A model generated the notes under the pieces. The model saw nothing but the letters and a program-made list of their open reading frames with translations. It searched no databases and had not been told where the DNA came from. DNA of 12,336 bases from Planctomycetaceae bacterium. Its GTDB lineage: Bacteria > Planctomycetota > Planctomycetia > Pirellulales > UBA1268. Below are positions 6,879 to 12,336 of this stretch, in pieces. The position numbers and the translations under genes were made by a program. Positions within the stretch are counted from its first letter, which is position 1. Every line of letters starts with the position of its first letter. The stretch covers positions 1-12,336 of the forward strand of contig CANGIH010000025.1 of assembly GCA_947453875.1 (NCBI GenBank), read 5' to 3'.

Positions 6879-7312
6879 GCGGTGCGGCATCTCGCTCGGG
6901 CTGGTTTTGTCCAGAGATTGTGGAGACTACTTTCACGCCGTGTGAGTGTCAACGTTTGGGTCGATGACTCGGCCGCAACACTGACCTGCCATTGGCCTAC
7001 CTTGGAAATCCAAATCCAGGCTGCCGCCTCACAGGAAATTTCTGACCCCGCTGCCGAGCGCAGGCGTTCGTCGCCAGAGAGCCGCTTGATGCCATGGCTG
7101 GCCGGATCGAACTCTTCGATCCCGGTCCCCCGGTGCGACCGTCCGACGCGGACGCTCCACAGATCGCTCGCCACCTTCTTGAAGTGGAGCGACGGGTGGA
7201 AGGCGACCTGCTGCCAGACGCGGTAGGCCGCGGTGGCCTGTTTGCGAACGTCCCGGGGCAGTTGGCGATACGATTGCCAGAACCGTCGGATCGCGACGCT
7301 CGGAATCCTCAC
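6857..7312 (-). CDS. RelE/ParE-like toxin with abnormal C-terminus
   Basis: The first ~62 residues match RelE/ParE-superfamily toxins that I know from planctomycetes and cyanobacteria: RRFWQSYRQLPRDVRKQA, then YRVWQQVAFHPSLHFKKV and DLWSVRVGRSHRG. Members of this family normally end about 20-25 residues later with a WFWIGSHxxYD-type segment. Here homology stops after GRSHRG and is replaced by about 88 unrelated residues, the last of which overlap the transposase remnant. The toxin is therefore probably disrupted and perhaps inactive. The start is GTG, sharing GTGA with the stop of the antitoxin gene upstream, a classic translational-coupling arrangement. Intact relatives are thought to cleave mRNA or act on gyrase. 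Which applies here cannot be said from sequence. Alternative view: a divergent but functional variant. Confidence 0.6.
   Translation of the reverse strand: MRIPSVAIRRFWQSYRQLPRDVRKQATAAYRVWQQVAFHPSLHFKKVASDLWSVRVGRSHRGTGIEEFDPASHGIKRLSGDERLRSAAGSEISCEAAAWIWISKVGQWQVSVAAESSTQTLTLTRRESSLHNLWTKPARARCRTAVLRGNR
7104..7122. other. 8-bp hairpin at the toxin homology break
   Basis: GGATCGAA (7104-7111), loop CTC, TTCGATCC (7115-7122) is a perfect stem-loop. It coincides with the point where the toxin reading frame stops resembling its family, so it may mark a deletion or insertion junction. A short palindrome of this size also occurs by chance. Confidence 0.3.
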
Positions 7313-7548
7313 CGTGCCGCCTCGTCGGCTTCCTCAGAAAGCAGCTCCTCCAATGGAGGGCAGCGGCCGGCGGCGAGGTCGGCCCGGGCCTCCTCGACGA
7401 GACGGTCGAGGCGACCGGCCGCGGCGTCGGCCTTGATCTGCCGATCCCAGTCGTCATCGACGGGGGGATGGAGCATCGCCATCAGTTCGGCATAGTCGCG
7501 GGGCGAGAGTTTCTCGATCGCCGCCTTGATTTCCAGAAGCGTGGTCAT
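7309..7548 (-). CDS. antitoxin of the RelE/ParE-like module
   Basis: This 79-residue acidic protein starts MTTLLEIKAAIEKLSPRDYA and continues with DDDWDRQIKADAAAGRLDRL and an EEARADLAAGRCPPL tail. This pattern, an N-terminal helix with LSPxDxAEL, then WDRQ, then AGRLDxL and a C-terminal AGRCxxL, is what I know for small antitoxins encoded directly before RelE-like toxins in planctomycetes. The protein would bind and neutralise the toxin with its C-terminal part and probably autoregulate the operon. The ATG is preceded by AGGA at about 8 nt. TTGCCC-18 bp-TAGGAT on the minus strand (7584-7555) is a possible promoter that would make the message nearly leaderless. Its stop codon overlaps the toxin start by 4 nt. 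It appears complete, unlike its partner. Confidence 0.75.
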   Translation of the reverse strand: MTTLLEIKAAIEKLSPRDYAELMAMLHPPVDDDWDRQIKADAAAGRLDRLVEEARADLAAGRCPPLEELLSEEADEAAR

Positions 7549-7705
7549 GCCACGATCCTATCCCCCTCCCCCGGCGACGGGCAAGATTCCTGGGCCTGGA
7601 CGGAAAGAACGCCGTCCAAAAGCCGCTCGGCCCTGCCTCAACGATTCCACGTGAGCGACACGGGGCTACGCACGTTGACCACGAGCCGGGGCTGCCCCGA
7701 CCAAG

Positions 7706-7993
7706 TCATCCGTCGATCAGCCGGCGAAGCGACAGGATCTGCTCGGCAAGCTCTTCCGTTCGAGGGAGATCTTCGACGACCTCATGCCGCTTGAGCAAGC
7801 GGTCGGTTTCGTGCCGCTCGAGCCCAAAGAAGAGCCCGAGTTGGTGGTGGGTAATTCGCTCTTGGCGGTAGAGTTCCACGAAGGCCGCTTCCTTGGCAAC
7901 CACGTCAAGGTCGGCGAGTTCCCGACGGAGTTGATCTTCCACCGAGGCCGGCAAATCGAAGCTGATGGACACGGCGAAGTCCTCGTCGTTCAC
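7706..7993 (-). CDS. UPF0175 family protein (orphan antitoxin-like)
   Basis: The 95-residue protein has the UPF0175 pattern: SISFDLPASVEDQLRREL, then LDVVAKEAAFVELYRQERI, then HHQLGLFFGLERHETDRLL and KRHEVVEDL. The central portion predicts a helix-turn-helix-like segment, and members are regarded as probable DNA-binding antitoxins that usually precede a PIN-like toxin gene. No PIN-like gene follows here. The next gene downstream is the RelB-type antitoxin after about 157 bp, so this is an orphan or has lost its partner. The start is GTG at 7993. A second GTG seven codons later (VSISFDLP) fits the usual family start about as well. A TAGAAT -10-like hexamer lies about 14 bp upstream of the first GTG, favouring transcription from its own promoter. 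Confidence 0.8.
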   Translation of the reverse strand: MNDEDFAVSISFDLPASVEDQLRRELADLDVVAKEAAFVELYRQERITHHQLGLFFGLERHETDRLLKRHEVVEDLPRTEELAEQILSLRRLIDG

Positions 7994-8211
7994 TGGAATT
8001 TCCCGATTCTATCCGACTTGTGTCAGGACCTGCCAGATTGGTCGGCGAAAGCACGTGCCGAAGGAAGGTCTCGTCGGCGATCACCCTACCCACCGGCGCT
8101 CGCTTTTCGCGCAGCGTTGCGATCACGCTGCAGCGGGGTCGGTGAGTTACGGACTCCGGATCCGCTCATGCCCTGCTAGTCTGTCGCAGCGACGGCCGAC
8201 GGCGCAAACGA
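7994..8211. other. intergenic stretch with a possible gene remnant
   Basis: Between the DUF6924-like stop and the UPF0175 start, the minus strand reads VIATLREKRAPVGRVIADET then FLRHVLSPTNLAG from a GTG at 8126. That has some protein-like character but no family I can name, and it runs through the next gene's start in another frame. It may be the eroded end of a gene. The last 30 bases before 7993 (TAGAAT motif) probably serve as promoter. Confidence 0.3.
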
Positions 8212-8631
8212 TCAGCGCTGTGGAAAGCCACGAAAGACCCCATCCGGATCAACGCTCTCGGCGAACTCGCGAAAATCCATGTTGGCGATGGACAGGTTGT
8301 TCTCCACGCCCCATATCTCGCTCGGGATGACCCGGAACGTCCGGCCGGGCTCATCGTTGAGGTCGACCACGAGGATCGGCCGTTCGGAATCCGTGAACGT
8401 TGACGTATCCGCGATGAATGCGAAACGACGATCGCCACCTTTCGGACACAAGACGACCAATTGCTCGATCGTGAGTGCGTCGTAGTCCGGATCGCTGACA
8501 CCATCGATGGACGCCGTGAAGCCGTCCGCGCTCGGTCGCCTGATGGCTTCGCACAGAGCGGTCCAACCTGCATGTTCGGAGAAGTTCGTCCGAAGCAGCA
8601 ACGAATGGTCGGTCTTGGGCAACGGTTTCAC
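8212..8631 (-). CDS. DUF6924-like protein
   Basis: About 139 residues from the preferred GTG start. It matches what I recall of the DUF6924 family along its whole length: VKPLPKTDHSLLLRTNFS at the N-terminus, GFTASIDGVSDPDYDALT then EQLVVLCPKG, FAFIADTSTF, RPILVVDLNDEPGRTFRVIP, and the conserved end IWGVENNLSIANMDFREFAE followed by GVFRGFP. It is a soluble alpha/beta-looking protein with no signal peptide. The function is unknown. The family often travels in clusters with immunity-type genes, so a protective role is possible but unproven. The frame is open to a start at 8691, but GGAGG lies 5 nt before the GTG at 8631 and homology begins there. It lies inside the tRNA-bounded interval and appears intact. 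Confidence 0.75.
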   Translation of the reverse strand: MKPLPKTDHSLLLRTNFSEHAGWTALCEAIRRPSADGFTASIDGVSDPDYDALTIEQLVVLCPKGGDRRFAFIADTSTFTDSERPILVVDLNDEPGRTFRVIPSEIWGVENNLSIANMDFREFAESVDPDGVFRGFPQR

Positions 8632-8734
8632 ATGGCCCTCCGCTTGCTCACGACCGCGGTCCGCCGCCAATCCCGCCTTTCGGTCCATCACTCGCGACGC
8701 CGCCAGCTTAGCTCACAGGCTTGCCGGGCACCTA

Positions 8735-8751
8735 CCGGCAGCCTCTGCCGG
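8735..8751. terminator. small GC-rich hairpin downstream of tRNA-Ser
   Basis: CCGGCAG (8735-8741), loop CCT, CTGCCGG (8745-8751). On the minus strand it lies about 50 nt past the tRNA 3' end and before the DUF6924-like gene. No T-run follows, so any termination role is a guess. The surrounding bases contain further GGCAG/CTGCC pieces that could pair alternatively. Confidence 0.3.
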
Positions 8752-8799
8752 CCACCCACAGGCAGACCCGAATTCGCGTAGATTGCGAGAAACACGAAA

Positions 8800-8854
8800 C
8801 GGATGGGGTGGGATTTGAACCCACGAACGACTTTCGCCGTTGCCGGTTTTCAAG
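8800..8854 (-). repeat. att-like copy inside intact tRNA-Ser
   Basis: These 55 bases are identical to 1702-1756 and cover the tRNA from mid-anticodon loop to the discriminator base. Because integration at tRNA genes replaces the 3' part with the element's own copy, this portion of the present tRNA may derive from the incoming element. Confidence 0.85.
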
Positions 8855-8886
8855 ACCGGTGCATTCAACCGCTCTGCCACCCATCC
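8800..8886 (-). tRNA. tRNA-Ser(TGA)
   Basis: On the minus strand a complete 87-nt cloverleaf is seen. The acceptor strands GGATGGG (5', 8886-8880) and CCCATCC (3', 8807-8801) pair perfectly, with discriminator G at 8800. The D-arm begins TGGCAGAG and the D-loop contains GGTTGAATG. The anticodon stem CCGGT/ACCGG encloses loop CTTGAAA, giving anticodon TGA at 8852-8850, which reads UCA-type serine codons. A long variable arm (CAACGGCGAAAGTCGTT) marks a class II tRNA, as expected for serine. The T-arm is GTGGG-TTCAAAT-CCCAC. CCA is not encoded. The 3' 55 bases are duplicated at 1702-1756, so this gene appears to have served as an integration site. Confidence 0.95.
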
Positions 8887-9133
8887 CAATCAACGCACAG
8901 TCGCCCCGCCATCACCGCAGCCGACTTCAGCACACCCAGACGCCAGCCATCAACCCCAGGCACCATCACCAGCACGGTCCCGCAGGGGACGGCAAATTCC
9001 TCTCTGGCCGTCGCCAAGGCGATCCACTGCGAAAACCGTTCCGGACGCAGTCTAGCACCCCCGCCCGGGGAATCAGGATCCCACCCCCAAACAGCGGCGA
9101 AGCTGCCACAAGGCCTTCCACCACAGGTCGGCT
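8887..9133. other. intergenic region, no gene seen
   Basis: Between the tRNA-Ser 5' end and the DUF6800 promoter I see no coding frame with homology and no strong hairpin. The tRNA promoter should lie in the first ~60 bases on the minus strand, but no clear -35/-10 pair stands out. Confidence 0.5.
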
Positions 9134-9162
9134 TTGACGGACGAGCCGATTTTCCCTAGATT
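9134..9162 (+). promoter_or_regulatory. sigma-70-type promoter of the DUF6800-like gene
   Basis: TTGACG (9134-9139) and TAGATT (9157-9162) are separated by 17 bp, close to the bacterial housekeeping consensus. Transcription would begin near 9169, giving a leader of about 100 nt before the ATG at 9271. Confidence 0.6.
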
Positions 9163-9270
9163 TCTGGTTGCGATCGGGGCCTACGGACCGGCGGCACCCC
9201 TGCCCCCACCATGGCCCCCTCCGCATTCCGTTCAACTTTCCCCTCGAACACCAGACAGGACCAGCGATCC

Positions 9271-9468
9271 ATGGGCGGCATCAGCAACCGGATGAAGGAA
9301 ATCAAGCGGCGCCGGCACCGGAAGCAGAGGGTCGCAAAGTTCGAGTCGAAGCTCAAGAAGGCCAACCAGTCGGAGCGGCTCATCATGGCCGACAAACTCC
9401 GCAAGATGACCACCGGGTGCGAAGTCCTCATCGCGCGGATGGGTCTCGAGGAACGGAAGCGCAGCTGA
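9271..9468 (+). CDS. DUF6800-like small basic protein
   Basis: The 65-residue protein begins MGGISNRMKEIKRRRHRKQR and continues with a highly charged helical stretch (FESKLKKANQSERLIMADKL) and a conserved end, MTTGCEVLIARMGLEER. This matches my recollection of the planctomycete-associated DUF6800 family in length and in its order of motifs. The N-terminal half is strongly basic with coiled-coil character, suggesting nucleic-acid or ribosome association, but no function is established. The frame is open to 9211, but the ATG at 9271 has AGGA about 10 nt upstream and is where family similarity starts. It has its own promoter and a strong terminator, so it is a single-gene transcript converging on clpB. 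Confidence 0.75.
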   Translation: MGGISNRMKEIKRRRHRKQRVAKFESKLKKANQSERLIMADKLRKMTTGCEVLIARMGLEERKRS

Positions 9469-9521
9469 TCGACGACGTCGCAGCAATTCCGATACAAGAC
9501 AACCGGCTCTCCGGAAAGCAC

Positions 9522-9557
9522 AGGGGCCACGTGAACTGAACAGTTCGCGAGGCCCCT
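9522..9557. terminator. intrinsic terminator between DUF6800-like gene and clpB
   Basis: AGGGGCC (9522-9528) pairs with GGCCCCT (9551-9557). Inside, CGTGAACTG pairs with CAGTTCGCG (one G-U), separated from the outer stem by an A-A mismatch, and closes on a tiny loop. On the plus strand CCTTTTT follows, making a classic factor-independent terminator about 55 nt after the DUF6800-like stop. On the minus strand it lies about 57 nt past the clpB stop and is followed by GTGCTTTCC, so it may also act, more weakly, for clpB. Confidence 0.85.
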
Positions 9558-9613
9558 CCTTTTTCGTTCGTGTTTCCGGACGCCAGTCGCCCGCCGATCA
9601 CCCCCAACCCACT

Positions 9614-12256
9614 TCAGGCGGACGTGAACAGGAACTCGTCCTGCACGAAGTCGATCCGCACCAGGCTCCCCTCCGCAAATCGGCCGGAGAGCAACTCCCG
9701 CGCGAGCGGATTTTGTAACTGCTGCTGGATCACCCGCTTGAGCGGCCGCGCACCATACGCTGCGTCGTATCCGAGCCGGGCAATCTCCGCCACGGCACCC
9801 GCCGAACATTCGAGCGTCACCCCTGCCCGTGAGGCCTGCTCGATCAGCCGGTTGATCTGGATCGTCACGATCTTTTCGATATGCCGCTCGTCAAGCGGAT
9901 GGAAGACGATCGTCTCGTCAATCCGATTGAGGAACTCGGGAAGAAACCGGGTCTGGAGCGATTCCTTCACCGCATTTCGAATCTCCTCCTGCGAGCCCCC
10001 CTCCTTCGTGATCTCCTGGATCAGCTGACTTCCGATATTGCTCGTCATCACCACGATCGTGTTTGTGAAGTCGACCGTGTGACCGAGGCTGTCGGAAAGC
10101 CGGCCATCGTCGAGCACTTGGAGGAGCACGTTGAAGACGTCGCGGTGCGCCTTCTCGATCTCGTCGAGGAGGACGACCGAGTAAGGGCGACGACGCACCG
10201 CCTCCGTCAGCCGCCCTCCCTCCTCGTAACCGACATATCCGGGGGGCGCCCCGATCAGGCGGGCCACCGTGTGCTTCTCCATGAACTCGCTCATGTCGAT
10301 CCGAACCATGGCGTTCGAATCGTCGAAGAGCACCTCTGCCAGCGCCTTGCACAGTTCCGTCTTCCCCACGCCGGTAGGACCGAGGAATATGAACGACCCG
10401 ATGGGGCGGTTCGGATCCTGAAGCCCCGATCGGCTCCGCCGGACGGCATTGCTGACAGCCTCGACCGCCTCGTCCTGACCGATTACCCGCTGATGGAGAC
10501 GGTCTTCGAGGACCAGGAGCTTGGCCCGCTCGGTCTCCTGCAGCCGGGTCACCGGGATCCCCGTCCAGGCACTCACCACCTCGGCGATCTCCTCCGGCCC
10601 CACCTCACGACGGAGCAGTCGCTTCACAGGCGCCGCTTCCTTGCCCCCCTTCGGGTGCTCCTGCTCCTCCTGCTCGGCACGGGCTGCCAGCGTGCGCCGC
10701 TGCTGATCGAGCTCGTAGAGCCGCTGGAAGAGATCCTCTCCCACAGGGAGCCCCGAAGCCTGGCGCTCCTTGATCGCGACGCTCGCCTGCTCGAAGGCCA
10801 GCTGTGCGGCATCGAGCTGCTTCCGCAATTCCTCCGCGCTGCCCACCCCCGACTTCTCCGCCTCCCACTGCTCGCGGAGGCTCGCGAGCTTGCGGCGTAG
10901 GTCAACCGACTCTTTCTCGATCTCGACCAGCCGTTCCTTGGCGTGGACCTCCGTTTCGTCGGCAAGCTGCCGGGCCGCGAGCTCGAGCTGCACGAGCCGC
11001 CGCTGCACCTCGTCGATCTCGGAAGGGACACTCTGCAGCTCCATGGCAACCCGGCTGGTCGCCTCATCCATGAGGTCGATCGCCTTGTCGGGAAGGAAAC
11101 GGTCGGCGATGTAGCGGTGCGACATCTCCGCGGCCGCGACCAGCGCCGAATCTTTGATCTTCACCCCCTTGTGATGGGCCTCGTAGCGGGGCTTGAGTCC
11201 ACGGAGAATGGCGATCGTGTCCTCGACGCTCGGCTCGCCCACCATCACCGGTTGGAAGCGGCGCTCGAGTGCGGCATCTTTCTCGATGTGCTTACGGTAT
11301 TCGTCCAGCGTCGTGGCGCCGATGCATCGCAACTCACCACGGGCAAGCGCTGGCTTGAGAAGGTTTGCGGCATCGGAGCCCCCCTCCGCCGCACCGGCGC
11401 CGATCATGGTGTGGAGCTCGTCGATGAAGAGGATCACGCCGCCGGCAGCCGCCTCCACCTCGCGGAGAATCGCCTTAAGCCGGTCCTCGAACTCCCCGCG
11501 GTATTTCGTGCCGGCGATCAGGGCACCGAGATCGAGGGCGATCACCCGCTTGTTACGCAGCGTCTCGGGGACGTCTGACTGCACGATCCGCAGGGCGAGG
11601 CCCTCCGCGATCGCCGTCTTTCCCACCCCCGGCTCGCCGATGAGAACGGGGTTGTTCTTCGTCCGCCGAGAGAGGACCTGGATCACACGACGGATCTCGG
11701 CATCCCGGCCGATGACGGGATCGAGCTTTCCCTGGCTGGCCCGCTTGACGAGATCGATGCCGTACTTCTCAAGAGCCTGAAACTTCTCCTCCGGATTCTG
11801 GTCCGTCACCCGGGCACTCCCGCGGACCGCCTGGAGCCCGGCGAGAAGCTGCTGCTCGTCGACCGCCGCAAGCTTGAGGACGTTCTTCGCCTTGGAGGGC
11901 GTCTTGACGATCCCGAGCAAGAGGTGATCGGTGGAGACGAACTCGTCCTTCATGGCGTCCGCTTCGGCCGACGCCGCCTCGAAGACCTTGATCAGATCCT
12001 GATCGGGCTGGGGCTGCGCTCCCCCTGACACCTTGGGAAAATGCGACAACTCCGCCTCGATGATCCGCTCGAGGTGACCACGATCGACGCCGATCTTCTC
12101 AAACAGCGGCCGCACGATCCCTTCGCGCTCGGAAAGGAGCGACTGCAGGAGGTGGACCGGGGTCGCCTGCGGGTTCCCGCGGGAGGCCGCCAGCTCAAGT
12201 GCCCGCTGGACCGACTCCTGGGCCTTGATCGTGAACTTGTCGAATCGGAATGGCAT
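9614..12256 (-). CDS. clpB: ATP-dependent disaggregase ClpB
   Basis: ClpB is the cytoplasmic hexameric AAA+ chaperone that, with DnaK-DnaJ-GrpE, threads aggregated proteins through its pore after heat stress. This copy has 880 residues, slightly longer than usual. The N-terminal Clp repeat domain spans 1-150. The first AAA+ module has Walker A GEPGVGKT (207-214), pore loop KYRGEFE (251-257), Walker B VILFIDE (274-280) and the ERR arginine fingers (331-333). A long coiled-coil middle domain spans about 405-545. The second module has Walker A GPTGVGKT (626-633), pore loop GYVGYEEGG (673-681), Walker B VVLLDE (694-699), arginine finger NRID (777-780) and sensor-2 GARPLKR (835-841). All catalytic residues are present. 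The ATG at 12256 starts MPFRFDKFTIKAQESVQ, the usual family beginning. A G-rich ribosome binding site precedes it. An upstream in-frame GTG (12319) falls outside a terminator hairpin and is unlikely. Confidence 0.97.
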   Translation of the reverse strand: MPFRFDKFTIKAQESVQRALELAASRGNPQATPVHLLQSLLSEREGIVRPLFEKIGVDRGHLERIIEAELSHFPKVSGGAQPQPDQDLIKVFEAASAEADAMKDEFVSTDHLLLGIVKTPSKAKNVLKLAAVDEQQLLAGLQAVRGSARVTDQNPEEKFQALEKYGIDLVKRASQGKLDPVIGRDAEIRRVIQVLSRRTKNNPVLIGEPGVGKTAIAEGLALRIVQSDVPETLRNKRVIALDLGALIAGTKYRGEFEDRLKAILREVEAAAGGVILFIDELHTMIGAGAAEGGSDAANLLKPALARGELRCIGATTLDEYRKHIEKDAALERRFQPVMVGEPSVEDTIAILRGLKPRYEAHHKGVKIKDSALVAAAEMSHRYIADRFLPDKAIDLMDEATSRVAMELQSVPSEIDEVQRRLVQLELAARQLADETEVHAKERLVEIEKESVDLRRKLASLREQWEAEKSGVGSAEELRKQLDAAQLAFEQASVAIKERQASGLPVGEDLFQRLYELDQQRRTLAARAEQEEQEHPKGGKEAAPVKRLLRREVGPEEIAEVVSAWTGIPVTRLQETERAKLLVLEDRLHQRVIGQDEAVEAVSNAVRRSRSGLQDPNRPIGSFIFLGPTGVGKTELCKALAEVLFDDSNAMVRIDMSEFMEKHTVARLIGAPPGYVGYEEGGRLTEAVRRRPYSVVLLDEIEKAHRDVFNVLLQVLDDGRLSDSLGHTVDFTNTIVVMTSNIGSQLIQEITKEGGSQEEIRNAVKESLQTRFLPEFLNRIDETIVFHPLDERHIEKIVTIQINRLIEQASRAGVTLECSAGAVAEIARLGYDAAYGARPLKRVIQQQLQNPLARELLSGRFAEGSLVRIDFVQDEFLFTSA

Positions 12257-12274
12257 GATCACCCCCCCTTCGCG

Positions 12275-12310
12275 AAAAAAAGGAGAGACGGTGACAGCCA
12301 CCGTCTCTCC
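12275..12310 (-). terminator. intrinsic terminator / attenuator in the clpB leader
   Basis: On the minus strand GGAGAGACGGTG (12310-12299), loop GCTGT, CACCGTCTCTCC (12293-12282) is a perfect 12-bp stem followed at once by seven Ts (12281-12275). This is a textbook factor-independent terminator. Only 18 nt separate the T-run from the clpB ATG, and those hold the ribosome binding site. It therefore either ends an upstream gene's transcript or lies within the clpB leader as an attenuator. A TACGAT hexamer at 12328-12323 could be a -10 element with start near 12316, which would place the hairpin in the leader. The matching -35 would lie at or beyond the window edge. Confidence 0.8.
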
Positions 12311-12336
12311 ACTCCGCACAGGATCGTATGCATCGA

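Larger units (their letters stand above)
1702..8854. mobile_element. putative tRNA-Ser genomic island, ~7.1 kb, no integrase seen
   Basis: The interval is bounded by a perfect 55-bp direct repeat derived from the tRNA-Ser 3' part. The intact tRNA is at the right, and the partial copy lies at the far end downstream of the tRNA 3' side. This is the known geometry of tyrosine-recombinase islands that recombine in or near the anticodon loop. Contents are typical accessory cargo: a toxin-antitoxin pair, an orphan UPF0175 gene, a DUF6924-like gene, a decayed IS5-family transposase and a giant surface protein. No integrase, excisionase or relaxase can be recognised, so the element would be immobile, or the repeat could have arisen by another rearrangement. 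The boundaries are inferred from the repeat alone. Confidence 0.5.

Noticed and set aside
8139..8178. Plus-strand reading GVGELRTPDPLMPC, similar to tails often seen in annotated hypothetical proteins
   Set aside because: Such tails commonly come from translated tRNA or repeat DNA. I could not fold a tRNA here and see no gene to which it would belong.
9918..10900. Long open frames within clpB on both strands
   Set aside because: They are shadows of clpB, whose Walker, pore-loop and sensor motifs are unambiguous.
1..12336. CRISPR array or other regularly spaced short repeats
   Set aside because: No set of short direct repeats with uniform spacers was found. The only regular repetition is protein-level, in the propeller and C-terminal domains of the giant gene.

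Overview
The window looks like chromosomal DNA of a planctomycete, most likely a Pirellulales-type organism. The evidence is the high GC content, a giant secreted protein with an N-terminal LEPR-XLL-type motif (SLEPRLAL), a small basic DUF6800-like protein of a kind I associate with planctomycetes, and a toxin-antitoxin pair of a type I recognise from the same phylum. This placement rests on protein character, not on a marker gene.

Left segment (1-1700, plus strand): a small two-helix membrane protein, an Imm50-like protein and a DUF7674-like protein. The last two resemble immunity proteins of polymorphic-toxin loci, and no toxin is visible beside them.

Middle segment (1702-8854): the interval is bounded by a perfect 55-bp direct repeat. 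The right copy is the 3' part of an intact tRNA-Ser(TGA) on the minus strand, from the anticodon loop to the discriminator base. The left copy is an orphan fragment. The orientation (intact tRNA, cargo, distal 3'-end copy) is what integration into a tRNA 3' half leaves behind, so this is probably a ~7.1-kb genomic island. I see no integrase. Its cargo is nearly all on the minus strand: a 1190-aa LEPR-XLL surface protein with seven propeller-like repeats, a decayed IS5-family transposase (plus strand), a RelE/ParE-like toxin with an abnormal C-terminus plus its antitoxin, an orphan UPF0175 protein and a DUF6924-like protein. Left of the giant gene there are about 790 bp of apparently decayed DNA with two strong hairpins.

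Right segment (8887-12336): the ordinary backbone. A DUF6800-like gene has a good sigma-70-type promoter. It converges on clpB (minus strand), with a strong hairpin terminator between them. A second perfect terminator hairpin lies on the clpB strand only about 19 nt before the clpB start codon, which leaves no room for a promoter between them and suggests leader-based control or very tight packing behind an upstream gene.

The most interesting items are the tRNA-bounded island without an integrase, the terminator in the clpB leader, the seven-repeat LEPR-XLL protein, and the toxin whose family homology stops at a small hairpin.
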